NCBI GenBank assembly: GCA_964555355.1
Contig: CAZKRY010000003.1
Location: 310,001-374,000, forward strand
DNA from: CAIKBL01 sp964555355
GTDB taxonomy: Bacteria > Pseudomonadota > Gammaproteobacteria > Ga0077536
Direction of reading: 5' to 3'
DNA length: 64,000 nt
Of the stretch, positions 24,679-32,427 are shown piece after piece. A program made the translations under genes and the position numbers. The notes beneath the pieces are model-generated. The model saw only the letters and a program-made list of their open reading frames with translations, did no database searches and was not told the DNA's origin. Numbering within the stretch: position 1 is the first letter of the stretch; the number at the start of each line of letters is the position of its first letter.

Positions 24679-25088
24679 ACGAATCTTCTCTCGACCACTT
24701 CAAGACCGATATCAGCGGCGCGCGCTATGCCGGAGATCACCTGCTGATCGAGTTTTGGGGTGCCGAGCATCTGAAGGATCCGACCTATATCTGTCACGCG
24801 CTGGAAGACGGCGCACGGGCGGCCGGTGCCACGATTCTGCACTCCCATTACCACCACTTTGGGGATGGCGAGGGTGTGAGTGGGGTGACGGTGCTGGCGG
24901 AAAGCCACATCACGATCCATACGTGGCCGGAGGTGGGCTATGCCGCCATCGATGTCTTTATGTGTGGCGACGCCGATCCTAAAACCTGCCTCGCGTTGCT
25001 CAAAGAGCGCTTCAAACCCCGCGAAGTGAGCGCGCAAAACCATCGTCGCGGCAACCTTCTGCCGGAGCGCGCACAGCGCGTCGCCTAA
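24675..25088 (+). CDS. speD: S-adenosylmethionine decarboxylase proenzyme
   Basis: A 137-residue class 1B AdoMet decarboxylase that cleaves itself to form a pyruvoyl group. The cleavage site is E76-S77 in AESHITIHTWPE. The processing histidine is H82, the supporting serine S69 lies in EGVSG, and the catalytic cysteine is C97 in IDVFMC. W84 and E86 for substrate binding are intact. These spacings match the Thermotoga enzyme (S55, S63, H68, C83). The enzyme makes the aminopropyl donor for SpeE, whose gene it overlaps by 4 bp. The N-terminal 20 residues are a small extension. Confidence 0.92.
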   Translation: MNESSLDHFKTDISGARYAGDHLLIEFWGAEHLKDPTYICHALEDGARAAGATILHSHYHHFGDGEGVSGVTVLAESHITIHTWPEVGYAAIDVFMCGDADPKTCLALLKERFKPREVSAQNHRRGNLLPERAQRVA

Positions 25089-25104
25089 AGTTCAAAGAAA
25101 CAGT

Positions 25105-25125
25105 GCCGGTGCGCAATGCACCGGC
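25105..25125 (+). terminator. Hairpin after speD, candidate terminator
   Basis: GCCGGTGC (25105-25112) and GCACCGGC (25118-25125) form a perfect 8-bp stem with a 5-nt loop, 16 bp after the operon stop. No T-run follows, so it may act as a 3' end stabiliser or need Rho. Confidence 0.45.
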
Positions 25126-25277
25126 GCGCGCGATTTCACCAACGCCGACCGACGTCCTGCCGCACCCGACGTTCACGGCTTTCATCGGCGGAGCCGCAGC
25201 GTTCAACGCATAAGTCCGACTTTTCTAAACCACGCCAGTCGTTATGTTGCCCGTCATACAAATGGCGGAGATGCTCG

Positions 25278-25805
25278 ATGTCCGGCTCTATCAATTCACA
25301 CGTGGCGCCCCCTGGTTTATCCATTCAACCGGACCTGCTGGGGTCCGAGCATCTCGTCCTCGCGGCGCAGCTTTTTGAAATGACCGTCGCGCCCAGCGAT
25401 CTCGTGCGTGGTCAGGTCACGCTTAACGTGTCATTGTCATCCCGTAACGTTGAAGCGGCGGAGTCCTCGCGCCCGCTGCGCGCTAAGCTTGGAATTCGTA
25501 AGCGACAAACATTAACCTTGAGCACAGGCGCCTCGCGTCCGTTGCGCGAGTCGCGCGAAAATTCCCGGTCGGCGCTTTTAAAGTGCACCATTACAATTCC
25601 GCTTATCGGCGTCGGACGACTTTCCATTCATGCCGTGCACCGCGATCCGGCACAAGCCATCAAACAAGTATTTGCGCGTGCCCAGCGCGAGTTGCAACGG
25701 CGCCGAGCCAGCGGCGGCAAATTGCGCGGCTTTACGCTCTCCGAGTCTTTCCAAACGAAACCAACGCGCGCTGCGCGTGCAACGAGCCCTGACCGACGCG
25801 TATAG
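25278..25805 (+). CDS. Small protein with HPF/RaiA-like features
   Basis: A 175-residue basic protein. VSLSSRNVEAAESSRPLRAKL resembles the opening of ribosome hibernation factors (GRNVEVTEALREYVEEKL). TITIPLIGVGRLSIHAVHRDPAQAIKQVFARAQRELQRR resembles their ending, where a strand is followed by an acidic turn and an AID-type helix. The N-terminal about 30 residues and the arginine-rich tail are extra. A ribosome role is an inference from this weak likeness; a database profile search would decide. ATG 25278 has GGAG 8 nt upstream. The stop lies inside a hairpin shared with terC. Confidence 0.5.
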   Translation: MSGSINSHVAPPGLSIQPDLLGSEHLVLAAQLFEMTVAPSDLVRGQVTLNVSLSSRNVEAAESSRPLRAKLGIRKRQTLTLSTGASRPLRESRENSRSALLKCTITIPLIGVGRLSIHAVHRDPAQAIKQVFARAQRELQRRRASGGKLRGFTLSESFQTKPTRAARATSPDRRV

Positions 25806-25813
25806 CGTCGGTC
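25791..25813. terminator. Hairpin between convergent genes
   Basis: GACCGACGC (25791-25799) and GCGTCGGTC (25805-25813) form a perfect 9-bp stem with a 5-nt loop. It covers the stop codon of the HPF-like gene and lies 4 bp before the terC stop. It could serve both strands, but neither has a T-run. Confidence 0.5.
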
Positions 25814-25817
25814 CAGC

Positions 25818-26786
25818 CTAGGCGGTTTCTTTGCGCGGCCGGGATACCACCAGGCTCGCGACAATCGACACCGCCAAGATTAGCGCAACCCCACTCAGCA
25901 TCCACACAATCGGGACCTTAAAGACATCCATCAGCAACATCTTGACCCCGACTAGCGCGACGATCACCGCCAGACCATAACCCAGTAAGTGGAAACGATC
26001 CGCCACATCGGCGAGCAAGAAATACATCGCGCGCAACCCGAGAATCGCGAAAGTATTGGCGGTAAATACGATAAAGGGATCGTTTGTCACGGCGAAGATC
26101 GCCGGAATACTGTCCACCGCGAAAACGAGGTCAGAGACTTCGACCAAGATCAAAACCAGAAACAGCGGCGTGAAGTAACTGACTCCGTCTAACCTAACCA
26201 CAAACTTCTCGGCATGCAGGCCGTGGGTAATCCGCAGATGCCGCCGCAACCACTGCAATAAGGGATTGGTCGCCAGATCCGATTCTTTACCGACAAAAAA
26301 GAACATTTTGATGCCGGTGAACAAGAGGAACGCACCGAATAAATAGAAAATCCAATCGAAGCGCTGAATCAGCACGGCGCCCAGATAAATCAAGACCGCG
26401 CGCATAACAATGGCGCCGACCACCCCCCACAGCAACACCCGTTTGTGATACTCGGGCGGGATCGCGAAGTAGGTGAAAATTGTGATCCACACAAAGACGT
26501 TTTCGATCGCGAGGCCCTTTTCGATGAGATACCCGGTCGCGAACTCGAGGGTTTTAACGTTGGCGACGACCTCGCCATACTCCTGACGCAGATGCCACCA
26601 TAGCCACGCACCGAACAAACCCGCGGCGGCAAACCACAGTAACGACCACCACGCAGCTTCTTTGACCGATACGCGGTGGCTACCCTGCGCCTTGAGGAGC
26701 ACGAAATCGAGCACGAGCAGGACGATGACGAGTGCGGTGAACCCCGCATACAGGATAGGAGTTCCGGTGTGAGTTATTTCAGTCAT
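25818..26786 (-). CDS. TerC/Alx-family integral membrane protein
   Basis: About 322 residues with eight or nine membrane helices. The TerC landmarks are complete: the acidic LAIENVFVWITIF, LLFTGIKMFF, and VEVSDLVFAVDSIPAIFAVTNDPFIVFTANTFAILGLRAMYFLL. Family members are linked to tellurite resistance and, for Alx, to manganese export and alkaline response. ATG 26786 is chosen; the frame extends 11 codons further without support. It lies 40 bp downstream of nhaR on the same strand, so the two likely form an operon. No yybP-ykoY riboswitch fits in that short gap. Confidence 0.87.
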   Translation of the reverse strand: MTEITHTGTPILYAGFTALVIVLLVLDFVLLKAQGSHRVSVKEAAWWSLLWFAAAGLFGAWLWWHLRQEYGEVVANVKTLEFATGYLIEKGLAIENVFVWITIFTYFAIPPEYHKRVLLWGVVGAIVMRAVLIYLGAVLIQRFDWIFYLFGAFLLFTGIKMFFFVGKESDLATNPLLQWLRRHLRITHGLHAEKFVVRLDGVSYFTPLFLVLILVEVSDLVFAVDSIPAIFAVTNDPFIVFTANTFAILGLRAMYFLLADVADRFHLLGYGLAVIVALVGVKMLLMDVFKVPIVWMLSGVALILAVSIVASLVVSRPRKETA

Positions 26787-26826
26787 GACCGTCTCGGCAG
26801 CATAAGTGCGAGAATCCACGCGGCCT

Positions 26827-27768
26827 TCATTCGTTACCTTCCGTCTGATCGGCTAGGGTCTCCGAGAAAATCGATTCGCGCGCGCGATCCATGATGGCGA
26901 CGATCGCTGGGTGTTTGAGTTTACGGTGGGGTGTAATCGCGTAGAAACGATCTTGGACTGCTGGTACGCGCCCCACCACGACGACATGGTAGGTACTACA
27001 GATTTCCGATTCGATGGCGGTTGGGCCGACAAATAACCCGGCACCGGCTTGGCCAAAAACCTTCATCAGTGCGCTGTCGTCGAACTCACCGGTCGATACC
27101 GGCACGATGTTCTCGGCATCCAGCCAGGTGTCGAATTGATTACGAATCGCGTGCTGCTGAACCGGAAACAACATCGGCGCGCCGCTCAAGCTGTGCGGAA
27201 AATTTTTACGATAACGCTTGGCAAGTTGCGCCGTGCCGAATACCGTCACGCTACTTGCCCCAAGCAGATGATGGTATGCGCGGACATTGAGTCCCGCGGG
27301 CACCGGCTTATCGGATAGCACCAGATCGAGCCGGTGCACCGCCAGTTCGGACAACAGGGTTTCTAGCTTGCCTTCGTGACAGTGCAGGCGCAGCGGTTCT
27401 TCAAACTTCAAGATTGGTTGTATCACCCGATAGGTGACGAGTTTGGGGATTGAATCGACGACGCCGACGTTGAAGGTGAGCGGGAGCCCCGGCGACTTGC
27501 CGCGGACCACATGCGCCAGTTCCGCGCCAAGCGCGAATATTTCCTCGGCATACTGAAACACCATTTGCCCCATATCGGACAGCACCAAACGCCGCCCGGC
27601 GCGTACAAACAGCCGCTCGCCCACCGCTTCGTCGAGCAGTCGTAACTGCCCGCTGATGGTTTGCGGGGTTAGGTGTAGGGTTTCAGAAGCCTTGGCAATG
27701 CTGCCTTGGCGCGCCACGCTCCAAAAATAAAGCAGGTGGCTGTAATTCAAGTGTCGCATCTTGCTCAA
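26827..27768 (-). CDS. nhaR: LysR-family transcriptional activator NhaR
   Basis: A 313-residue LysR-type regulator. The N-terminal winged helix has the NhaR-specific LNYSHLLYFWSVARQGS and LHLTPQTISGQLRLLDE. The rest is the substrate-binding domain, with FNVGVVDSIPK at the junction. Escherichia coli NhaR activates nhaA and other genes in response to sodium. Here no nhaA is present; the gene is followed by terC. The start could be three residues later. A dyad fitting a LysR box lies about 95 bp upstream. Confidence 0.88.
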   Translation of the reverse strand: MSKMRHLNYSHLLYFWSVARQGSIAKASETLHLTPQTISGQLRLLDEAVGERLFVRAGRRLVLSDMGQMVFQYAEEIFALGAELAHVVRGKSPGLPLTFNVGVVDSIPKLVTYRVIQPILKFEEPLRLHCHEGKLETLLSELAVHRLDLVLSDKPVPAGLNVRAYHHLLGASSVTVFGTAQLAKRYRKNFPHSLSGAPMLFPVQQHAIRNQFDTWLDAENIVPVSTGEFDDSALMKVFGQAGAGLFVGPTAIESEICSTYHVVVVGRVPAVQDRFYAITPHRKLKHPAIVAIMDRARESIFSETLADQTEGNE

Positions 27769-27861
27769 CCTCCAGGCGGCGTGAATCGGGGATGAGGCGC
27801 CGCTCGCAGCCCATTATGCGGAGCGGTGAAGATCAGGTTAAGTCAGATAAAGGAAACGAAT

Positions 27862-27880
27862 AGTTCGGGATAACCGAACT
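27862..27880. promoter_or_regulatory. Dyad upstream of nhaR, candidate LysR-type operator
   Basis: AGTTCGG and CCGAACT are perfect inverted repeats around GATAA. Inside them TCGGGATAACCGA fits the T-N11-A pattern of LysR-family sites. It lies about 95 bp upstream of the nhaR start, a usual place for autoregulation. As RNA it would also form a hairpin. Confidence 0.4.
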
Positions 27881-27905
27881 TTAGAAGAGTGTGCGATTGG
27901 GCGAA

Positions 27906-27943
27906 GGCACCGACCGCGCGCAGGCGCGGCCGGTGCCTGTTTT
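27906..27943. terminator. Long hairpin after the LLM oxidoreductase gene
   Basis: GGCACCG-ACCGCGC (27906-27919) pairs with GCGCGGC-CGGTGCC (27924-27937) with one mismatch and loop GCAG. The plus strand continues TGTTTT. It lies 9 bp beyond the stop of the minus-strand LLM gene and so can end that transcript, though the T-run is oriented for plus-strand transcription. Confidence 0.6.
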
Positions 27944-27951
27944 GGGGTTAG

Positions 27952-29058
27952 CTAGGCGGCGGCGGACGTTTTTTGGGGCGCTTGTTTGCTCCAAGAACGC
28001 AATACGGGCATGACTTCTTGCGCGAACAGCCGTGCACTGCGCTCGGCGACCTCCATCGGCGCCCCCGCATAGCGGAACGCGCATAGCGCGCCGAATTTTC
28101 CGAAGTAGTTCCAACGCTCTTCATACTTGCGCAGAATTTGGTCCGGCGTGCCCCACACTTGTTGCTCGACGTAGGCTTTAGCGATGCCTTCCTTACCGGC
28201 TGCCTTCATCGCGTCGACGGCGTCACCGTAGGCTTTGTAGCCTTTCGCTTCTTTGTAATGGTCGCCCATCATTTCGTAGTGATGCAGTACGGATAGGCAA
28301 TAACCGGCCACATACTTTTCGGCGTTTTCCTTGGCGCGCTTCGCATCGCTGTCGCACACAATCATGTCCGTCAACAACGGCGGCGCCGGGTCGCGCCCTT
28401 GATAGCGGCGGAAGGCGGCGGCGTAATCGTCACACTCCTTGCGTTGCTGCTCCCAGGGTTTGTAATTGAACGCCATCATCTGGGCGCCGAGGCGCGCCGC
28501 CTCTTCGCCGGACTCCGGACTCATCGCTACCTGCACCAGACTGTTCTTCCAACTCCGGGTCGGGCGCGGTCGGATTGGCGCTTTGGGCTGGTGGATGTAC
28601 TTCCCGTGGTGTTCCGGGAACCAGCCGGTTTCGAGCGCTTCGAGCACCAAGGGCGCCGCTTCGTCGAAACGCTCGCGCGATTCGTCCATCGAAATCCCGA
28701 ATTGCGTGAACTCGCGGCGTGATAAGCCGCGACCTAAGCCCAAAATAGCGCGCCCGTTGGACAGTAAATCGAGCAAAGCCGCTTTTTCGGCGATGCGTAG
28801 CGGCTGCAGGTTCCATGGCACGATGCAGGCACCGGTGGCGAGCTTGATCCGCTTGGTTTTGGCCGCCAAATTGGCCAGATACACGAAATTATCAGGGCAG
28901 AAAGAATAGTCTTCGAAGTGATGTTCGACCGTCCACACGTGGTCGAAGCCAAGTTCATCGGCCAGGATCCCCAGCCGGGTTTCCTGGTCATAGACTTCAG
29001 CGTCCGAGATATTGTCGTAGCCAAAGCTTTGCATGATTTGCAGAATGCCTACTTCCAT
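27952..29058 (-). CDS. LLM-class flavin-dependent oxidoreductase
   Basis: A luciferase-like TIM-barrel monooxygenase of 368 residues. It has VGILQIMQSFGYDNISD at the start, DHVWTVEHHFEDYSFCPDN, IKLATGACIVPWNLQPLRIAE, LLSNGRAILGLGRGLSRREF and a C-terminal WGTPDQIL segment. FMN is the probable cofactor; F420 cannot be excluded. The substrate is unknown. It stands alone, with a hairpin at its 3' end and 228 bp of upstream sequence before the divergent SH3 gene. Confidence 0.85.
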   Translation of the reverse strand: MEVGILQIMQSFGYDNISDAEVYDQETRLGILADELGFDHVWTVEHHFEDYSFCPDNFVYLANLAAKTKRIKLATGACIVPWNLQPLRIAEKAALLDLLSNGRAILGLGRGLSRREFTQFGISMDESRERFDEAAPLVLEALETGWFPEHHGKYIHQPKAPIRPRPTRSWKNSLVQVAMSPESGEEAARLGAQMMAFNYKPWEQQRKECDDYAAAFRRYQGRDPAPPLLTDMIVCDSDAKRAKENAEKYVAGYCLSVLHHYEMMGDHYKEAKGYKAYGDAVDAMKAAGKEGIAKAYVEQQVWGTPDQILRKYEERWNYFGKFGALCAFRYAGAPMEVAERSARLFAQEVMPVLRSWSKQAPQKTSAAA

Positions 29059-29286
29059 CGCACAGTCCTCTTAAATACGTTTAGGTGGATGCATGCGACA
29101 TGCGAGGCACGCCGCCGAGCAGTTGAGTGTAACTCGGTCAAGGCGTCGCACGCAGCGTGCGTTCTGTGGGATTTTTCCTGGATTTACGTTGCTGCGAAGC
29201 GGTATAAAGTGCAGGCCATCGATAGGTTTAAGCAGGGACCGCGTTGTGCGTCACCAACTTTCTGAGATAGGAATCGAGCCACCGCG

Positions 29287-29895
29287 ATGAATCCCCTACA
29301 CATCGGGATGTTTTTTGTCGCGCTGTTCTGCGGTGTTTCCGCCACGGTCGCCGGCGACGAAACCCCGATCGACTACGCCACGACGCTGCGTCAAAGCGTC
29401 ACGCGTGACTTTCCGGGCACGAGTGGCACGCAGCTCGGCTCGCTACCGGCAAACACGCCCGTGTGGATTTACGAACGCTCTCGTCTATGGGTTAGGGTAC
29501 GCGTTGCCAATGCGCCCGAGGCAGCTCTCGCTTGGGTCTCGCTGTTGGACTTAAGGTTTGGCGCAGCCGCGCCGCCACCACCACGCGCGCCGGCTAGCGG
29601 TGGCGGATTCGCGGCGTTTTCACGCTCAGTCAGCGGTTTGCTCGGCGGTTTTCGTGGGCATCAATCCAATTACGCGGCACCCACCGCCACCATTGGCATC
29701 CGCGGCCTAACCGCGGGTGAGCTCGCGCAAGCCGCGCCAAACTTTCAAGCCTACGCCGAGAGTGAGCGCTTTGTCGCGAATCCCTACGACGCGCAAGCCT
29801 ATGCCTTCGCCGCGGGTTTAGTGCCGCAGCGACTGCCGTACCTCGTACCACCAGCCGTTGCCACCCCGGCCTCTCGGCCGACGCCGTTCAGATGA
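29287..29895 (+). CDS. Secreted SH3-like domain protein
   Basis: A 202-residue protein with a signal peptide (MNPLHIGMFFVALFCGVSATVAG). An SH3b-like domain follows (about 35-95: GTQLGSLPANTPVWIYERSRLWVRVRV), then a proline/glycine linker. The conserved block GIRGLTAGELAQAAPN precedes a tail with repeated Y-A-A-F. Proteins of this kind usually sit next to M48 peptidases, as here, where the stop overlaps the peptidase start by 4 bp. A periplasmic partner role is likely; no specific function is assignable. Confidence 0.72.
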   Translation: MNPLHIGMFFVALFCGVSATVAGDETPIDYATTLRQSVTRDFPGTSGTQLGSLPANTPVWIYERSRLWVRVRVANAPEAALAWVSLLDLRFGAAAPPPPRAPASGGGFAAFSRSVSGLLGGFRGHQSNYAAPTATIGIRGLTAGELAQAAPNFQAYAESERFVANPYDAQAYAFAAGLVPQRLPYLVPPAVATPASRPTPFR

Positions 29896-30758
29896 CCAAT
29901 CCAATGAAATGCGTGGCGCTTGGATTTTGTCTTCTATGGTGCTTAGCGGCTAGCGCTGTCGATCTCGGCCGCATGCTGCAGAACCTCGATGTGAACAAAG
30001 TCACCGAGATCGGTCGCAAATTAAATGAAAGCACAACCGAGATGTCACCGCCGCAGGAGATCGCGCTCGGACGCGATTTGGCGGCACGCATTCTCGGCAC
30101 CGCGCCGCTGTTGAACGATCCCGAGGTCCAGACTTACGTCAATAAAGTCGGACGCTGGTTGACGCTCCACACCGAGCGACCCGACTTACCCTGGCACTTC
30201 GCGGTGGCGGCGACGGATATCATCGGCGCGTTCGCAACGCCCGGCGGTAATGTCATTATCACCGCGGGTTTGCTGCGGCTCATGCGCGATGAGAACGAAC
30301 TGGCCGGCGTACTCGCTCATGAAATCTCCCACGTCGTGCACAAGCATCACGTGCAAGCCATCATGAAGCGCGCGCGGGCCGGCTTGGCGCGCGATATCGC
30401 CGCGACGTTTGCCGAGCAGTACGTGGCAAAAAATCCTTTGGTGTCGCAACTCGTGCTCGATACCGGCATGAACCTTTATGCCAGCGGCCTCGACCAACAG
30501 GATGAGTTCGATGCCGACCGGAACGGTATCGTGATCGCGGCGCGCGCCGGTTACGACCCGCTGGGCTTGGTCTACATGTTATCGACCTTGGATGCGATCG
30601 ATGCGCAAGAGCCCCGCGCCACACTAATGTTTGCCACCCATCCACCGACACGCGCCAGGCTCGAGCAACTCGCGAATATTAGCGAGCAGATAACCGTTGC
30701 TGGTTCGCTCAAAGATTCCGCGCGTTTTGCGCAAATCCAAGCGAGACTCGCACGATGA
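29892..30758 (+). CDS. M48-family secreted zinc metallopeptidase
   Basis: A 288-residue peptidase with a signal peptide (first 22 residues). The zinc site is H143-E-I-S-H147 in LAHEISHVVHKHH, with the third ligand E205 in QQDEFDADRNG. The substrate-edge FATPGGNVIITAGLL and the closing THPPTRARLEQL are also M48 landmarks. It resembles the catalytic half of BepA/LoiP-type periplasmic proteases without TPR repeats. Such enzymes act in outer-membrane quality control. It is coupled by 4-bp overlaps to the genes on both sides. Confidence 0.87.
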   Translation: MTNPMKCVALGFCLLWCLAASAVDLGRMLQNLDVNKVTEIGRKLNESTTEMSPPQEIALGRDLAARILGTAPLLNDPEVQTYVNKVGRWLTLHTERPDLPWHFAVAATDIIGAFATPGGNVIITAGLLRLMRDENELAGVLAHEISHVVHKHHVQAIMKRARAGLARDIAATFAEQYVAKNPLVSQLVLDTGMNLYASGLDQQDEFDADRNGIVIAARAGYDPLGLVYMLSTLDAIDAQEPRATLMFATHPPTRARLEQLANISEQITVAGSLKDSARFAQIQARLAR

Positions 30759-31231
30759 GCGCGTCACTCTCCCGTTACGAATGCGAGGTAATGCCGGCCT
30801 GGCTTGATTACAACGATCATATGAACGTTGCCTATTATTCAATTGCCTTCGACGAGGGCGGCGAAGAACTCGTCAAATTGTTCGGCATGGGGCTCGACTA
30901 CACCAGCACCACCCAAAATTCTTGGATGGTGCTCGAAGCACATTTGACGTATCAACGCGAGGCGCGGCGTGGTGATCGGCTGCGAATCGAATCACGCGTG
31001 TTGGATTTCAATTCAAAACTCGCGCACCTTTACCAAGAAATGTTCCGAGGCGAAGAATTGCTCGCGACTCAAGAGCAACTAGTGTTACATGTCAGCTTGG
31101 AGACGCGCCGCGCGGCGCGGTTTCCCGCTGCCATCCTCGAGCGAATCGCCGCATTGCATGCGGCGCACCGCGAAATATCGATACCCTCCTGGGTCGGCCG
31201 GCGTATCGCGATCAAACCCCGGTCAACCTAG
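30755..31231 (+). CDS. Hotdog-fold acyl-CoA thioesterase
   Basis: A 158-residue protein of the 4-hydroxybenzoyl-CoA/betainyl-CoA thioesterase type. The signature WLDYNDHMNVAYYSIAFDEG contains the catalytic aspartate. It is followed by HLTYQREARRGDRLRIESRVLD and LATQEQLVLHVSL. It should hydrolyse a CoA thioester; the acyl group is unknown. It starts inside the M48 stop (ATGA) and precedes an SDR gene by 11 bp. The pair could process a fatty or aromatic acyl compound. Confidence 0.8.
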   Translation: MSASLSRYECEVMPAWLDYNDHMNVAYYSIAFDEGGEELVKLFGMGLDYTSTTQNSWMVLEAHLTYQREARRGDRLRIESRVLDFNSKLAHLYQEMFRGEELLATQEQLVLHVSLETRRAARFPAAILERIAALHAAHREISIPSWVGRRIAIKPRST

Positions 31232-31242
31232 GAGCCATACCG

Positions 31243-32061
31243 ATGGATACTTATCGGAACAAAGTTGCAATCGTCACCGGCGCCGGTTCCGGAATCGGTG
31301 CGGCCGTGGCGCAGGCCTTAGCGAACGCGGGAGCGCTGGTCATCTGCAGCGATATCCAACGCGCGCGCGCCGATGAAACGGCGGCACGGATCACCGGCAG
31401 CGGCGGTCGGGCACTCGCCCTCGCCACGGACGTCACGGACGCCGCGCAAGTCGCGGCTCTGGTGCATGACACCGTGCGCGAGCATGGCCATCTCGATGTC
31501 ATGGTCAATAATGCCGGGATCACTATCGCCGGCGAAGCGCGCGATATCGATCTCACGCACTGGCGGCGTGTGCTAGACGTCAATTTGATGGGTGTGGTCT
31601 ACGGCTGCGACGCTGCCTATAAAAAAATGGTGGCGCAGGGTAATGGGTATATCGTCAATATCGCCTCACTCGCCGGCCTCATTCCGTTCCCCTCCAACGT
31701 TCCCTATGCAACAACCAAACACGCGGTCGTGGGTTTGTCGTTATCGTTGCGCGCCGAAGGCGAGGCGTTTGGCGTCAAAGTGAGCGCGGTGTGTCCGGGC
31801 TTCATTCAAACTAGAATTCTGACCGAATCCGAATTTGTTAAAACGGATCGTGAACGCGCATTACGCAGTTTACCGTTCACTCCGGTATCTCCCGAACGCG
31901 CGGCTAGTGAAATTCTCACAGGGATGGCGCGCAACCAGGCAATCATTTCCTTTCCCGGTTACGCGCGTTGGATCTGGCGCTTGCATCGGCTGTCAGCGGC
32001 CTTACTCAATCCCTTCCATCGGAAAGCCGTGGCCGATATGCGCAAGTTAAGGTTGCCGTAA
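31243..32061 (+). CDS. Short-chain dehydrogenase/reductase
   Basis: A classical SDR of 272 residues. The cofactor loop TGAGSGIG starts at residue 12. VNNAGI, the catalytic serine in NIASLAGLIPF and the YxxxK in YATTKHA are intact. It is followed by VCPGFIQT. D36 after the second strand (VICSDIQ) suggests NAD preference. The substrate is unknown. It lies in the run from the SH3 gene to the CHASE2-PP2C gene, 12 bp before the STAS gene. Confidence 0.86.
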   Translation: MDTYRNKVAIVTGAGSGIGAAVAQALANAGALVICSDIQRARADETAARITGSGGRALALATDVTDAAQVAALVHDTVREHGHLDVMVNNAGITIAGEARDIDLTHWRRVLDVNLMGVVYGCDAAYKKMVAQGNGYIVNIASLAGLIPFPSNVPYATTKHAVVGLSLSLRAEGEAFGVKVSAVCPGFIQTRILTESEFVKTDRERALRSLPFTPVSPERAASEILTGMARNQAIISFPGYARWIWRLHRLSAALLNPFHRKAVADMRKLRLP

Positions 32062-32073
32062 GAAGCGATTGCG

Positions 32074-32424
32074 ATGAACCTCACTTCGGAACATAGCGGC
32101 AGCGTCGACATCGTTCGTTTGGCGGGCCGCATCGATCACGAAAATGCCGAGGCGTTCAGTACGTCGCTCGCGCCGCATTTACACGCCTGCGCGAGCGCGA
32201 ACGGGAAGTTGTTGATCGATCTCTCCGAACTTTCCTACATCAGCAGCGCGGGCTTGCGCGTGTTGATGGTCGCGACCAAGAAAATCAAACCAGCGGGCGG
32301 TGCGCTAGCGGTGGCGGCACCGCGCGAAATGGTCAAAGAGGTCCTCGAGATCACGCGGTTTAATCTCGTCTTTCCGGTTTATGCGAGTGTCGAGGAAGGC
32401 GTGCAAGCGCTGGCGGCGTCATAA
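32074..32424 (+). CDS. STAS-domain anti-sigma factor antagonist
   Basis: A 116-residue single STAS domain. VRLAGRIDHENA opens it, and LLIDLSELSYISSAGLRVLM carries the regulatory serine (S58, aligned with S58 of SpoIIAA). In partner-switching systems this serine is phosphorylated by an RsbW-type kinase and dephosphorylated by a PP2C phosphatase; the unphosphorylated form traps the kinase. Both partners are in this region: PP2C at 33408 and an RsbW-like kinase at 36758. It lies 3 bp before the MBL-fold gene. Confidence 0.88.
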   Translation: MNLTSEHSGSVDIVRLAGRIDHENAEAFSTSLAPHLHACASANGKLLIDLSELSYISSAGLRVLMVATKKIKPAGGALAVAAPREMVKEVLEITRFNLVFPVYASVEEGVQALAAS

Positions 32425-32427
32425 CGC

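Noticed and set aside
24900..24945. Threonine in AESHITIHTWPE of SpeD, first read as loss of the pyruvoyl-forming serine
   Set aside because: The cleaved serine is the one directly after the glutamate (E76-S77), five residues before the processing histidine H82. It is intact; the threonine is at a different position. The cysteine in the first SpeD (ETSNICAHF) is likewise not at the cleavage site.
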